The notes under the pieces were generated by a model that saw only the letters and a list, made by a program, of their open reading frames with translations, had not been told where the DNA came from and ran no database searches. From CAJQGY01 sp964523375 (GTDB lineage: Bacteria; Pseudomonadota; Gammaproteobacteria; Magnimaribacterales; D2472): a stretch of 39,980 nucleotides of DNA. Position 1 is the stretch's first letter. The number at the start of each line of letters is the position of its first letter. Location: contig CAZFYG010000012.1 of NCBI GenBank assembly GCA_964523375.1, forward strand, positions 1-39,980. The letters are read 5' to 3'. Positions 32,434-39,980 of the stretch are shown piece by piece. A program made the position numbers and the translations under genes.

Positions 32434-34017
32434 ATGAGCGCAGTTATAGAAAATCATCACGACGATCACCATCACGGGCCTGCCAAGGGCCTTACTAGGT
32501 GGTTATATACAACCAACCATAAAGACATAGGAACACTATATTTATGGTTCTCATTTGCAATGTTCTTAATTGGTGGGGCAATGGCAATGATAATTCGTGC
32601 TGAATTATTCCAGCCTGGAATGCAAATCGTTGAGCCTGAGTTTTACAATCAAATGATTACTTTACATGGCTTGATAATGATTTTTGGTGGAGTCATGCCA
32701 GCTTTTGTTGGTCTTGCTAACTGGCTTGTTCCTATGATGATTGGTGCGCCTGATATGGCACTACCAAGAATGAATAATTTAAGTTTTTGGATATTGCCCT
32801 TTGCGTTCTTTATTCTTCTTTCATCATTATTCATGGAAGGTGGGGCCCCTAACTTTGGGTGGACTTTTTATGCACCACTTTCTACTACATACGCCCCTCC
32901 AAGCGTAACTTTCTTTATTTTCTCAGTACATATTATGGGAGCATCTTCTATTATGGGCGCCATTAATGTGATTGTTACAATCATGAACATGAGAGCCCCT
33001 GGCATGGACTTAATGAAAATGCCTTTATTTGTTTGGTCTTGGCTAATCACTGCTTATTTGCTAATAGCTGTAATGCCTGTTCTCGCAGGAGCAGTAACAA
33101 TGATGCTTATGGACATACATTTTGGTACAAGCTTTTTTAATGCAGCTGGAGGCGGAGACCCAGTGCTCTTTCAACATATATTCTGGTTCTTTGGCCACCC
33201 AGAAGTTTATATTATGATTCTTCCAGCGTTTGGAATTGTTTCTCACATTATTGAAACATTTTCAAGAAAGCAGTTATTTGGTTATTCCTCAATGGTATGG
33301 GCAATGCTTTCAATTGCGATACTATCCTTTGTTGTTTGGGCTCATCACATGTTCACTGTTGGCATGCCGCTAGCTGCAGAATTATTTTTTATGTGGGCAA
33401 CTATGCTTATAGCTGTTCCAACTGGTGTAAAGGTCTTTAATTGGATTGCAACCATGTTTAGAGGATCAATAACATTTGAAACACCAATGCTGTTTGCATG
33501 TGCATTTGTTGTTCTATTCACTCTTGGTGGTTTTTCAGGGCTTATGCTTGCTATAACACCTGCAGATTTTCAATATCATGATACTTACTTTGTTGTTGCT
33601 CACTTTCATTATGTATTGGTTCCAGGTGCTATATTCTCAATAATGGCTGCAGTATATTATTGGATCCCTAAATGGTCAGGGAATATGTACGATGAAAGAC
33701 TTGGAAAGCTTCACTTTTGGCTTTCATTTATTGGAGTTAATGTAACCTTCTTTCCTCAGCACTTTATCGGGCTGGCTGGAATGCCTAGAAGATATCCAGA
33801 CTACGCTCTTCAGTTTGCTGACTGGAATATGGTCTCAACGGTAGGAGCATTCTTATTTGGTATATCACAAGTATTTTTCTTATTCATTGTTATTAAGACC
33901 GTTATGGGTGGAAAAAAAGCGACTGATCAAGTATGGGAAGGCGCTCGAGGTTTAGAATGGACAGTTGCATCACCTGCCCCTTATCATACTTTTGGAACAC
34001 CTCCTAAGGTTGACTAG
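32434..34017 (+). CDS. coxA: Cytochrome c oxidase subunit I (aa3-type heme-copper oxidase)
   Basis: Subunit I holds heme a, heme a3 and CuB, reduces O2 and pumps protons. In 527 residues with about 12 membrane helices, heme a ligands are His78 and His392, the heme a3 ligand is His390, and CuB ligands are His255, His304 and His305. Tyr259 in HPEVY is the cross-linking tyrosine and Glu257 the D-channel glutamate of family A oxidases, with Asp107 at the channel entry. The His/Asp-rich N-terminus (residues 7-14) is unusual but short. The ribosome binding site AGGGGAAGG is strong. Confidence 0.98.
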   Translation: MSAVIENHHDDHHHGPAKGLTRWLYTTNHKDIGTLYLWFSFAMFLIGGAMAMIIRAELFQPGMQIVEPEFYNQMITLHGLIMIFGGVMPAFVGLANWLVPMMIGAPDMALPRMNNLSFWILPFAFFILLSSLFMEGGAPNFGWTFYAPLSTTYAPPSVTFFIFSVHIMGASSIMGAINVIVTIMNMRAPGMDLMKMPLFVWSWLITAYLLIAVMPVLAGAVTMMLMDIHFGTSFFNAAGGGDPVLFQHIFWFFGHPEVYIMILPAFGIVSHIIETFSRKQLFGYSSMVWAMLSIAILSFVVWAHHMFTVGMPLAAELFFMWATMLIAVPTGVKVFNWIATMFRGSITFETPMLFACAFVVLFTLGGFSGLMLAITPADFQYHDTYFVVAHFHYVLVPGAIFSIMAAVYYWIPKWSGNMYDERLGKLHFWLSFIGVNVTFFPQHFIGLAGMPRRYPDYALQFADWNMVSTVGAFLFGISQVFFLFIVIKTVMGGKKATDQVWEGARGLEWTVASPAPYHTFGTPPKVD

Positions 34018-34020
34018 TAT

Positions 34021-34584
34021 ATGAATAATAAAGGCAAAACATCAGTAAAATTCCTTGGGATGACTGTTATAGCAATGTTTTTTTTCTCCTTTGCTTTAGT
34101 GCCTTTATATAATGTCTTTTGTGAAGTAACAGGAATTAATGGAAAGGTTTTTCAATCTGAGAACTCACAAGAGTTTATGGCAGAAGAAGGAAGAGATGTC
34201 GCGGTTCAATTTATCTCATCAAATAATGAAAGAATGCCTTGGGTTTTTCAACCCTCTAATGAGGTTATGGGAGTTGTAACTGGGAAATATTACAATGCAA
34301 CCTTTTACGTTAAGAACACAACAAATAAGGTAATGACAGCACAAGCAGTTCCAAGCATTGCGCCATCAAACGCAGCAGCGCATTTAAAAAAGCTAGAATG
34401 TTTTTGTTTCGAGCAGCAGGAGCTTGCCCCTGGAGAAGAGGCTTTATTGCCTGTCAAATTCTTAATTTCCAATGAACTTCCTAAACAAATTAAAAATGTA
34501 ATACTTTCTTATACTATTTTTGATATTACAGACTATAACCAAGAAAATTTAGCGCATTTAGAGATGCAAGTGGAGAAATACTAA
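34021..34584 (+). CDS. cox11: Cox11/CtaG, copper chaperone for CuB assembly
   Basis: Cox11 delivers copper to the CuB site of subunit I from the periplasmic side. The 187 residues have one N-terminal membrane helix (about 13-29), the signature PLYNVFCEVTGINGK (28-42), with Cys34, and the copper-binding CFCF at 127-130 (Cys127, Cys129). The length is typical. The gene overlaps coxC by one base (TAATG). Confidence 0.96.
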   Translation: MNNKGKTSVKFLGMTVIAMFFFSFALVPLYNVFCEVTGINGKVFQSENSQEFMAEEGRDVAVQFISSNNERMPWVFQPSNEVMGVVTGKYYNATFYVKNTTNKVMTAQAVPSIAPSNAAAHLKKLECFCFEQQELAPGEEALLPVKFLISNELPKQIKNVILSYTIFDITDYNQENLAHLEMQVEKY

Positions 34585-35498
34585 TGAGCAATCAATCATA
34601 TTACGTTCCTGATTCAAGCAGGCTGCCTATATTTATGGCCTTTTCACTGTTCTTACTAGTGATGGGTGCCTCAAGCACAATCAATAATTTAGGCGAAGAA
34701 GGTAGCAAATCTTCTTATATTTTATATGCAGGATTTATTGGTTTATTTGCAACAATGTTTGTTTGGTTTAGAAAGGTTGTTCAAGAACATATAGCAGGCC
34801 TTGATAGTGCGCAGCTTAAAAAATCATATGTTTATGGAATGTCTTGGTTTATTTTCTCAGAAGTAATGTTTTTTGCAGCATTTTTTGGAGCTTTATTTTA
34901 TGTAAGAGCATTTGCTGTTCCATGGCTTGCAGGTCTTGGCGAAAAAGGCGTTGGTGTTGAGGCAATTGGCTTGTGGGAGGGTTTTGAGGCAACTTGGCCG
35001 GTAATGACAACCCCGGATGCAGGTTCAGCCTATGTGTTGGCTGAAAAAAGCATGGCTTTTCCCGGTTGGGATCATGTTTTGCTGTGGTTGCCAATGTGGA
35101 ATACTATTGTTTTACTTAGCTCAAGTGTAACAGTGCATTTTGCCCATGTTGGCCTTAAGAATAATGACAGAAAAACATTTAACAAATGGTTGGGAGTTAC
35201 AGTATTTTTAGCTCTTACATTTGTCGGGTTACAAATTGCTGAGTATTACGAGGCTTATGCACATTACGGATTAACTCTTAACTCAGGAATATACGGGTCT
35301 ACTTTCTTTATGTTAACTGGCTTTCATGGCTTCCACGTAATGATGGGAGGAATAATGCTTACCATAATGCTAGTAAGGTCGGTTAAATACAGTCACTTCG
35401 AGCAACATGATCATTTCGGGTTCGAGGCAGCATCATGGTACTGGCATTTCGTAGATGTTGTTTGGGTAATGTTATTTTTATTTGTTTATATATTGTAA
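34584..35498 (+). CDS. coxC: Cytochrome c oxidase subunit III
   Basis: Subunit III stabilises proton pumping by subunit I. The 304 residues have about seven membrane helices, with WFIFSEVMFFAAFFGALFY (88-106), the helix containing the family Glu, and C-terminal FHGFHVMMGGIML and AASWYWHFVDVVWVMLFLFVYI. A hydrophilic loop of about 50 residues (roughly 115-165) makes it longer than the mitochondrial-type 261 residues, as in other proteobacteria with this operon. It converges on the DUF2909 gene. Confidence 0.96.
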   Translation: MSNQSYYVPDSSRLPIFMAFSLFLLVMGASSTINNLGEEGSKSSYILYAGFIGLFATMFVWFRKVVQEHIAGLDSAQLKKSYVYGMSWFIFSEVMFFAAFFGALFYVRAFAVPWLAGLGEKGVGVEAIGLWEGFEATWPVMTTPDAGSAYVLAEKSMAFPGWDHVLLWLPMWNTIVLLSSSVTVHFAHVGLKNNDRKTFNKWLGVTVFLALTFVGLQIAEYYEAYAHYGLTLNSGIYGSTFFMLTGFHGFHVMMGGIMLTIMLVRSVKYSHFEQHDHFGFEAASWYWHFVDVVWVMLFLFVYIL

Positions 35499-35499
35499 T

Positions 35500-35715
35500 T
35501 TAGCGCTGCCAAGGAACCGAGTTTCCAAGCTCGCCAGTGTATAGCCCATATATGACAAGTAATATCAAAATTACTGCAAATGTGACTCTAGCCCCAAGAG
35601 CATAAACAGTTCTTTTGCTATCAGTCTTGCCTTGATCTAACAATAGAAATACTAAGCTAGCACCAAGCGAGATAAGAAGAAGAGCTACTACAAATATAAT
35701 AAGTGTTTTTAACAT
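35500..35715 (-). CDS. DUF2909-type twin transmembrane protein
   Basis: The 71 residues form two membrane helices (about 4-26 and 44-61) separated by a basic loop (DQGKTDSKR), ending in WQR. The position between coxC and SURF1 is where Pseudomonas-like genomes carry a DUF2909 gene, as I recall. It lies opposite to its neighbours, 1 nt from the coxC stop and 35 nt from the SURF1 start. A role in oxidase assembly is inferred from position only. Confidence 0.8.
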   Translation of the reverse strand: MLKTLIIFVVALLLISLGASLVFLLLDQGKTDSKRTVYALGARVTFAVILILLVIYGLYTGELGNSVPWQR

Positions 35716-35750
35716 ATTATTTATTTTAAATTAATCAAGAATATATAGAT

Positions 35751-36443
35751 ATGAAGAATAGTAAATTTAAACCAGGTACAAAAATTACCATATTTTTTAT
35801 TTTCTTTTCTATCGTTTTTATTGGTCTGGGTGTTTGGCAGGTAGAAAGAGGGCAATCAAAGTCTAAAATTTTACAAGCTTATAACTCTGCAGGAGAAAAA
35901 GATCCACAGGAAATTCAAGATAACTCTAACAAATGGCAAAGAGTTTCTATTGAAGGAAAGTTTGATGGCAAGAATCAAATCTTAATTGATAATGTTATTC
36001 ACAAAGGCATTGCAGGATATAAAGTATTGACCCCTTTTGTTTCAAATAATATAGATAAAATAGTGCTTGTAGATCGAGGTTGGGTTTCTGCCGGAAACAA
36101 CAGATCTAAGCTGCCAGATATTAGTGTTAGCGAATCTAAGGTAGAGGTCTATGGCACTCTTGATAGCCCAGAGTTAGGGTTTGTATTATCAGATAAACTG
36201 ATAACCAAAGACTGGCCAAAGGTTTCTCAATCAAAAAATATTGGAGTTTTGAAGGAGGCTTTTGATTATGAGCTATTTTCTTTCATCTTAATTGCTGAGC
36301 CAACGCTGAAAGATAGTCTTGAATATATTAAAATTACACCAACAAATATGATGCCATCAAAACATTATGGTTATGCTTTGCAGTGGTTCACTATGTTTTT
36401 AGCCCTATGTTTTATGTATGTATGGGCAGGAAGAAAAATATGA
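35751..36443 (+). CDS. SURF1-family cytochrome oxidase assembly protein
   Basis: SURF1 proteins help insert heme a into subunit I. The 230 residues show the two-helix topology: N-terminal (about 11-28, with GLGVWQVERGQSK at 26-38) and C-terminal (HYGYALQWFTMFLALCFMYV, about 204-223), enclosing a periplasmic domain with VLVDRGWVSAG (about 103-113). The family blocks are in the right order. It overlaps the next gene by 4 nt (ATGA). Confidence 0.93.
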   Translation: MKNSKFKPGTKITIFFIFFSIVFIGLGVWQVERGQSKSKILQAYNSAGEKDPQEIQDNSNKWQRVSIEGKFDGKNQILIDNVIHKGIAGYKVLTPFVSNNIDKIVLVDRGWVSAGNNRSKLPDISVSESKVEVYGTLDSPELGFVLSDKLITKDWPKVSQSKNIGVLKEAFDYELFSFILIAEPTLKDSLEYIKITPTNMMPSKHYGYALQWFTMFLALCFMYVWAGRKI

Positions 36444-36988
36444 AAAATAAAATACTATTATTAATAATACTACTAACACCTATTGCTGTTGTGATAACCT
36501 CATCTCTTCTTTTTTCTAATGGGATATCCCCAACAAACACAAATAACAACGGAGTCTTTTTTAAGGATTACTTCAATTTTGACCAGTTCTCAATTACTAA
36601 TGGCAATGATGGCCTAAAATTTGATGATGGTAAGTGGGTATTAGCCGTATATGTTACTGACACTGAGAAAGCAAAAGATTCAATCTATTTCATGAGACAG
36701 TTAAACGTTGCTCTAAATAGAGATATATACAAGGCAAGAAGAATTACATTTTTCTCCAATGTTCTTATAGAGGATAGTTTAAAAAACATCTTGAAAGAGT
36801 ATCCTAGAACTGAAAATTTTAAAGATGAGAATGGGATGTTACTAAATGTTCTTCAGCGAAATTCATCTATAGATATGAATATTGAAAATCCAATTTTTAT
36901 TATTGATCCATATGGAAGAGCTGTTATGTTTTTTCCGAAAGACACAGATCCTAAAAAAATTCTTAAAGATTTAAAGAGGCTAATTTAA
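36440..36988 (+). CDS. Membrane-anchored, cysteine-free thioredoxin-like protein of the cox locus
   Basis: The start is ATG 36440, overlapping the SURF1 stop by 4 nt (ATGA); this gives 182 residues and is preferred to a longer start inside SURF1. An N-terminal membrane anchor (about 4-25) precedes a soluble domain. KWVLAVYV (about 66-73), then IFIIDPYGRAVMFFPKDTDPKKILKDLKRLI at the C-terminus (key residues DPYGR and FFP), look like the first and last strands of a thioredoxin/SCO fold, but the protein has no cysteine. A gene of this type stands between SURF1 and ctaA in related operons. A role in oxidase assembly is inferred; function is unknown. Confidence 0.85.
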   Translation: MKNKILLLIILLTPIAVVITSSLLFSNGISPTNTNNNGVFFKDYFNFDQFSITNGNDGLKFDDGKWVLAVYVTDTEKAKDSIYFMRQLNVALNRDIYKARRITFFSNVLIEDSLKNILKEYPRTENFKDENGMLLNVLQRNSSIDMNIENPIFIIDPYGRAVMFFPKDTDPKKILKDLKRLI

Positions 36989-37962
36989 TGAATAACATAA
37001 AAAATCTATCACTCTTTGGGGTTTGTTTTGCCTTTATAGTAATTGCTTTAGGAGCCTGGACTAGGTTGGTTGATGCAGGATTAGGATGCCCTGATTGGCC
37101 GGGTTGTTACGGATTTGTGGTATTTCCAACTGATGAGGCCGAGATTGCTCTTGCAGAAAGTAGATTTCCATCTTTTCCTTACGATATAAATAAAGCAATT
37201 CCAGAAGTTGTTCATAGATATTTTGCAGCAACCCTTGGGTTTGTAGCAATTTTATTAACTTATATTTCTTTTAAATATAAGGGGAACAAATCCCTTCACT
37301 GGTGGTCTCTTGGGTTGTTAGTTTTTATATGTTGCCAAGGCTTATTTGGTTATTTAACCGTTAGTTTAAAGCTGCTTCCAATTATAGTAACAGGGCATCT
37401 TTTCGGTGGGTTTTTTACACTAAGTCTTTTTTACCTCATTTTCTTAAAAGCGGGCGATTTTAAAATTCTTGATCAGATGAAGATTCCCCATCTAAAAGGA
37501 ATATCAATGCTAGCAATGATTTTTCTATTATTTCAGATTTTTCTTGGGGCCTGGACAAGCACAAATTATGCATCTTTAGCATGCGTAGATTTTCCAACTT
37601 GCCAAGGGACTTATCTACCAGAAATGGATTTCAAACAAGGCTTCAATTTTAGCCAGGAAGTTGGCCCCAACTATCTCTATGGTCTTCTAGATAATTCAGC
37701 AAGAGTTGCAATTCATTACTCGCATAGAGTATCAGCAATTTTAGTAACTATTGTTTTCTTAGTCTTAATGTCCAAGCTTTGGTTTTCAGCGGCAGCTCCA
37801 TTAGCCTCAACTCTTGGAATTCTTTTGCTAACACAGATATCTTTAGGAATTATTAATGTGGTATACGTACTGCCGCTTTATGTTGCTATTGCGCATAATC
37901 TTATAGCTGCTTCACTTCTTTTGGGAACAATAACAGTCAATTACTTGGCTTGGAAAAAATGA
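36988..37962 (+). CDS. ctaA: CtaA, heme A synthase (heme O monooxygenase)
   Basis: CtaA oxidises the heme O methyl group to make heme A for the aa3/caa3 oxidase. The 324 residues have about eight membrane helices. Heme-ligating histidines are His76 (VVHRYFA), His137 (GHLFGG), His243 or His246 (HYSHR) and His303 (AHNL). Cysteine pairs Cys34/Cys40 (CPDWPGC) and Cys199/Cys205 (CVDFPTC) occur in equivalent extracytoplasmic loops of both halves. It overlaps the previous gene by 1 nt and ctaB by 4 nt. Confidence 0.95.
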   Translation: MNNIKNLSLFGVCFAFIVIALGAWTRLVDAGLGCPDWPGCYGFVVFPTDEAEIALAESRFPSFPYDINKAIPEVVHRYFAATLGFVAILLTYISFKYKGNKSLHWWSLGLLVFICCQGLFGYLTVSLKLLPIIVTGHLFGGFFTLSLFYLIFLKAGDFKILDQMKIPHLKGISMLAMIFLLFQIFLGAWTSTNYASLACVDFPTCQGTYLPEMDFKQGFNFSQEVGPNYLYGLLDNSARVAIHYSHRVSAILVTIVFLVLMSKLWFSAAAPLASTLGILLLTQISLGIINVVYVLPLYVAIAHNLIAASLLLGTITVNYLAWKK

Positions 37963-38819
37963 GCTTACTGAAAAGTTATTACATACTATGTAAACCTAAT
38001 GTAGTTTATATGATGTTGATTACAGCCTTGGTTGGTATGTTGCTTGCACAAGAGACAGTTCCTTCTATTTCTTATATGTTTATAGCTCTACTTGGCATAG
38101 CTCTATGCTCAGGGTCAGCTGCAGCTATCAATCAAGTAATTGATAGAAGTGCAGATGCGGCAATGAATAGAACGGATAAAAGACCTCTGCCACAAGGGGA
38201 TATAAGCCCAATTCATGCTTCTATTTTTGCACTTGTTATAGGCTTTTTAGGTGCTTTAATTCTTTATATTTATGTAAATACTTTAACAATGTATTTAACG
38301 ATTGCTTCACTAATTGGGTATGCTTTTATATATACGGTCTACCTAAAAAGAGCGACGCCACAAAATATTGTAATTGGAGGATTGGCTGGTGCAGCGCCCC
38401 CACTTTTGGGCTGGACTTCTATGACTAACTCAATTGATGCCTATTCTCTTTTATTAGTTCTAATAATTTTTATTTGGACGCCTCCTCATTTTTGGGCTTT
38501 AGCAATTTACAGAAAAGATGAATATGCAAAAGAATCAATTCCAATGCTGCCAGTAACCCATGGAGTAGCCTTCACCAAACTTCAAATTGTTCTGTATACA
38601 ATTATTCTATTTTTAGTCAGCCTCTTACCTTATATAGTTTTAATGTCTGGAGTGATCTATTTGATATCGGCATTGGTCCTAAGTACAGTTTTTTTATACT
38701 ACTCAATTAAATTATATCTAGGAGAGGGTGATGAATATGCAATGAAAACTTTTACTTATTCCATTTATTACATTTTCTTAATCTTTATAGCCTTGCTTGC
38801 AGACCATTTTATTTTATAA
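37959..38819 (+). CDS. ctaB: CtaB, protoheme IX farnesyltransferase (heme O synthase)
   Basis: CtaB attaches a farnesyl chain to protoheme, giving heme O, the substrate of CtaA. The 286 residues (from ATG 37959, overlapping the ctaA stop as ATGA) have about nine membrane helices. The UbiA-family Asp-rich motif is NQVIDRSADAAMNRTDKRPL (about 61-80), and the second conserved block is YLKRATPQNIVIGGLAGAAPP (key residues K, T, N, GG, PP). A TTG nine bases upstream is possible but less likely. Confidence 0.95.
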   Translation: MSLLKSYYILCKPNVVYMMLITALVGMLLAQETVPSISYMFIALLGIALCSGSAAAINQVIDRSADAAMNRTDKRPLPQGDISPIHASIFALVIGFLGALILYIYVNTLTMYLTIASLIGYAFIYTVYLKRATPQNIVIGGLAGAAPPLLGWTSMTNSIDAYSLLLVLIIFIWTPPHFWALAIYRKDEYAKESIPMLPVTHGVAFTKLQIVLYTIILFLVSLLPYIVLMSGVIYLISALVLSTVFLYYSIKLYLGEGDEYAMKTFTYSIYYIFLIFIALLADHFIL

Positions 38820-38821
38820 AC

Positions 38822-39460
38822 ATGAAAAAAATTAACTTAAATATTTTACTCATTTTTGTCTTCATAGCTGTTGTTATGACTCTTTTTGTAAATAAACTCA
38901 CAACACCAAGAATTTTAGATAAAAATGAGCTTTTAATTAACGGGCTTTTTCTTTTTGATAAGCCAAAAGAAATCTCAGAATTTGAATTTTTCTCAGGAGA
39001 TGACAATTCTTTTACGAAAGATGATCTAAAAGATAAGTGGACGTTGATGTACTTTGGTTTTACAAACTGCCCTGATGAATGTCCCACAACAATGTACGAA
39101 ATGTCAAAACTACTGAAAGTTCTAAAAGAAAAAAACTATCCATTGGAAGATAAGCAATGGGTTCTAGCCTCAATTGATCCAGAAAGAGATACAGCAGAGT
39201 CTATCGATAAATATGCAAAGGGGTTTTCTGAAGATTTTGTTGGGATCAGAAGTTCAAGACCAATGTTGCTTAATCTAGCAACACAACTATCTGTAAATAA
39301 TGTCATGCCATCTTCAGATCATATGGATCATAGTCACTTAGACCAACATGTAAACAACATAATTCTTATCAATCCAGATGCAGATTTTGCAGGATTTTTC
39401 AGGCCGCCTTTTACAACCTCAAGACTGTCGCTTACTTATCAATCCATTACAAGCAATTAA
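38822..39460 (+). CDS. SCO1/SenC-family copper chaperone
   Basis: SCO proteins are membrane-anchored thioredoxin-fold proteins that deliver copper to CuA of subunit II. The 212 residues start with a membrane anchor (about 7-24). The metal-binding CxxxC is Cys83/Cys87 in FTNCPDECPTTM. The conserved third ligand is in a His-rich stretch (His167, 170, 172, 176) before ILINPDADFAGFFRPP. It is the last gene of the oxidase locus and overlaps the convergent quinone oxidoreductase gene by 4 nt. Confidence 0.95.
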   Translation: MKKINLNILLIFVFIAVVMTLFVNKLTTPRILDKNELLINGLFLFDKPKEISEFEFFSGDDNSFTKDDLKDKWTLMYFGFTNCPDECPTTMYEMSKLLKVLKEKNYPLEDKQWVLASIDPERDTAESIDKYAKGFSEDFVGIRSSRPMLLNLATQLSVNNVMPSSDHMDHSHLDQHVNNIILINPDADFAGFFRPPFTTSRLSLTYQSITSN

Positions 39461-39980
39461 TCTATAGTAACAATTACTTTGCCTTTTGCCTTTCGGTTAG
39501 CAAGATGTGCTATAGCATTTGCCGAATCATCTAGACTGAATCTATCAGATGGAGTGGGGTCTATTTTACCACTTGAGTAAAGTTCAAACAGTTCATTAAA
39601 GTTTGCCTTATTTTCATCTGGAAACATTCCAGCCCAGGCGCCCCAAAAAACACCAACTATTTGACAACCTTTTAAAAGTGTAAGATTTAAAGGCATTTTT
39701 GGAATTTGATCAGCCCCAGCAGCAAACCCAATAACTAAATATCTTCCCTCCCATGCTATTGACCTCAAGCAGGGCTCGGCATAACTACCACCAACAGGAT
39801 CATAAATAACATTTGGACCAAGGCCGCCTGTTAGCTCTTTAACTTTATTCGAAAGCTCTTTTTGCTCTTCCCTTGATAGATTTCCTGAGGGGTATATAAA
39901 TGCTTCATCTGCTCCATTTGCCAGGCATATATCAATTTTTTCTTGTGTTGAGGCAGCAGCTATAACCTTGGCCCCCATGG
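39457..39980 (-). CDS. Zinc-independent MDR-family quinone/enone oxidoreductase (5' end off the window)
   Basis: About 174 C-terminal codons are present. They follow the NADPH:quinone oxidoreductase pattern: MGAKVIAAASTQEKIDICLA near the visible start corresponds to the second strand of the Rossmann fold (its glycine-rich loop lies outside), then GANV-type NVIYDPVGG, GRYLVIGFAAG, and the family end ANRKAKGKVIVTID. The ATG at 39978 is internal to the domain, so the true start is beyond the right edge. Which substrate it reduces cannot be told. It converges on SCO with a 4-nt overlap. Confidence 0.85.
   Translation of the reverse strand, partial: MGAKVIAAASTQEKIDICLANGADEAFIYPSGNLSREEQKELSNKVKELTGGLGPNVIYDPVGGSYAEPCLRSIAWEGRYLVIGFAAGADQIPKMPLNLTLLKGCQIVGVFWGAWAGMFPDENKANFNELFELYSSGKIDPTPSDRFSLDDSANAIAHLANRKAKGKVIVTID

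Noticed and set aside
35331..35342. TTCCACGTAATG in coxC as a second parS
   Set aside because: Only one half-site matches; the palindrome is not completed.
1..39980. Mobile element, CRISPR array, toxin-antitoxin or defence genes, tRNA or rRNA genes
   Set aside because: Nearly every base is assigned to housekeeping genes in conserved order; no inverted-repeat-flanked transposase, no spaced direct repeats and no cloverleaf-like spacer were seen.

Overview
The window is AT-rich, densely packed bacterial chromosome around the replication-initiation gene dnaA. Gene content and order point to a gammaproteobacterium with a compact, probably streamlined genome. From memory, the order gyrB / glycyl-tRNA synthetase / lipid A-type acyltransferase / trkA / fmt / def / tsaC / hemF / aroE, and the order coxB-coxA-cox11-coxC-DUF2909-SURF1-small membrane protein-ctaA-ctaB-SCO, both match Pseudomonas-type genomes. 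Low GC, very short spacers and single-copy housekeeping genes suggest a free-living marine lineage such as SAR86; this assignment is inference only.

Left arm (1-15809, all minus strand). A complete F1Fo ATP synthase operon (atpI-B-E-F-H-A-G-D-C) reads leftward from a good sigma70-type promoter at 8155-8183 into glmU, which runs off the left edge. Upstream lies the translationally coupled set mnmG-rsmG-parA-parB, whose three junctions each overlap by exactly 8 nt. Then come mnmE, yidC, rnpA and rpmH (rpmH is a 44-codon gene). The yidD gene usually found between rnpA and yidC is absent.

Origin region. Genes diverge at 15810-15991 between rpmH and dnaA, where there is one perfect DnaA box (15905-15913). 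A second AT-rich spacer with a near-perfect DnaA box lies between mnmG and mnmE (12230-12503), and the base skew of the plus strand changes there. A near-perfect parS centromere site (19444-19459) is embedded in the 3' end of recF, which completes a ParABS segregation system with parA and parB.

Right arm. dnaA-dnaN-recF-gyrB run rightward. GyrB is the short form, lacking the long TOPRIM insert usual in gammaproteobacteria. Convergent to it is a single-chain glycyl-tRNA synthetase at the place where relatives carry the two-subunit glyQ/glyS. Next are an LpxL-type acyltransferase (plus strand), def-fmt-trkA-trkH (minus strand), then purE-tsaC-hemF-aroE-yheV (plus strand).

From 31181 to 39460 there is a full caa3-type cytochrome c oxidase locus: subunits II, I and III, the copper chaperones Cox11 and SCO, SURF1, heme A synthesis (ctaA, ctaB), a small DUF2909 protein on the opposite strand and a cysteine-free thioredoxin-like membrane protein. 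It is preceded by a promoter overlapped by an inverted repeat. The window ends in a partial zinc-independent quinone oxidoreductase.

The genes make one coherent housekeeping block: replication and segregation, tRNA modification and translation start, membrane insertion, potassium uptake, and oxidative phosphorylation from heme synthesis to ATP. I saw no mobile element, CRISPR array, tRNA or rRNA gene, and no spacer over 300 bases. No wholly new system is evident; the most notable points are the parS site, the enzyme replacement at the glyQ/glyS locus, the short GyrB and the skew change.
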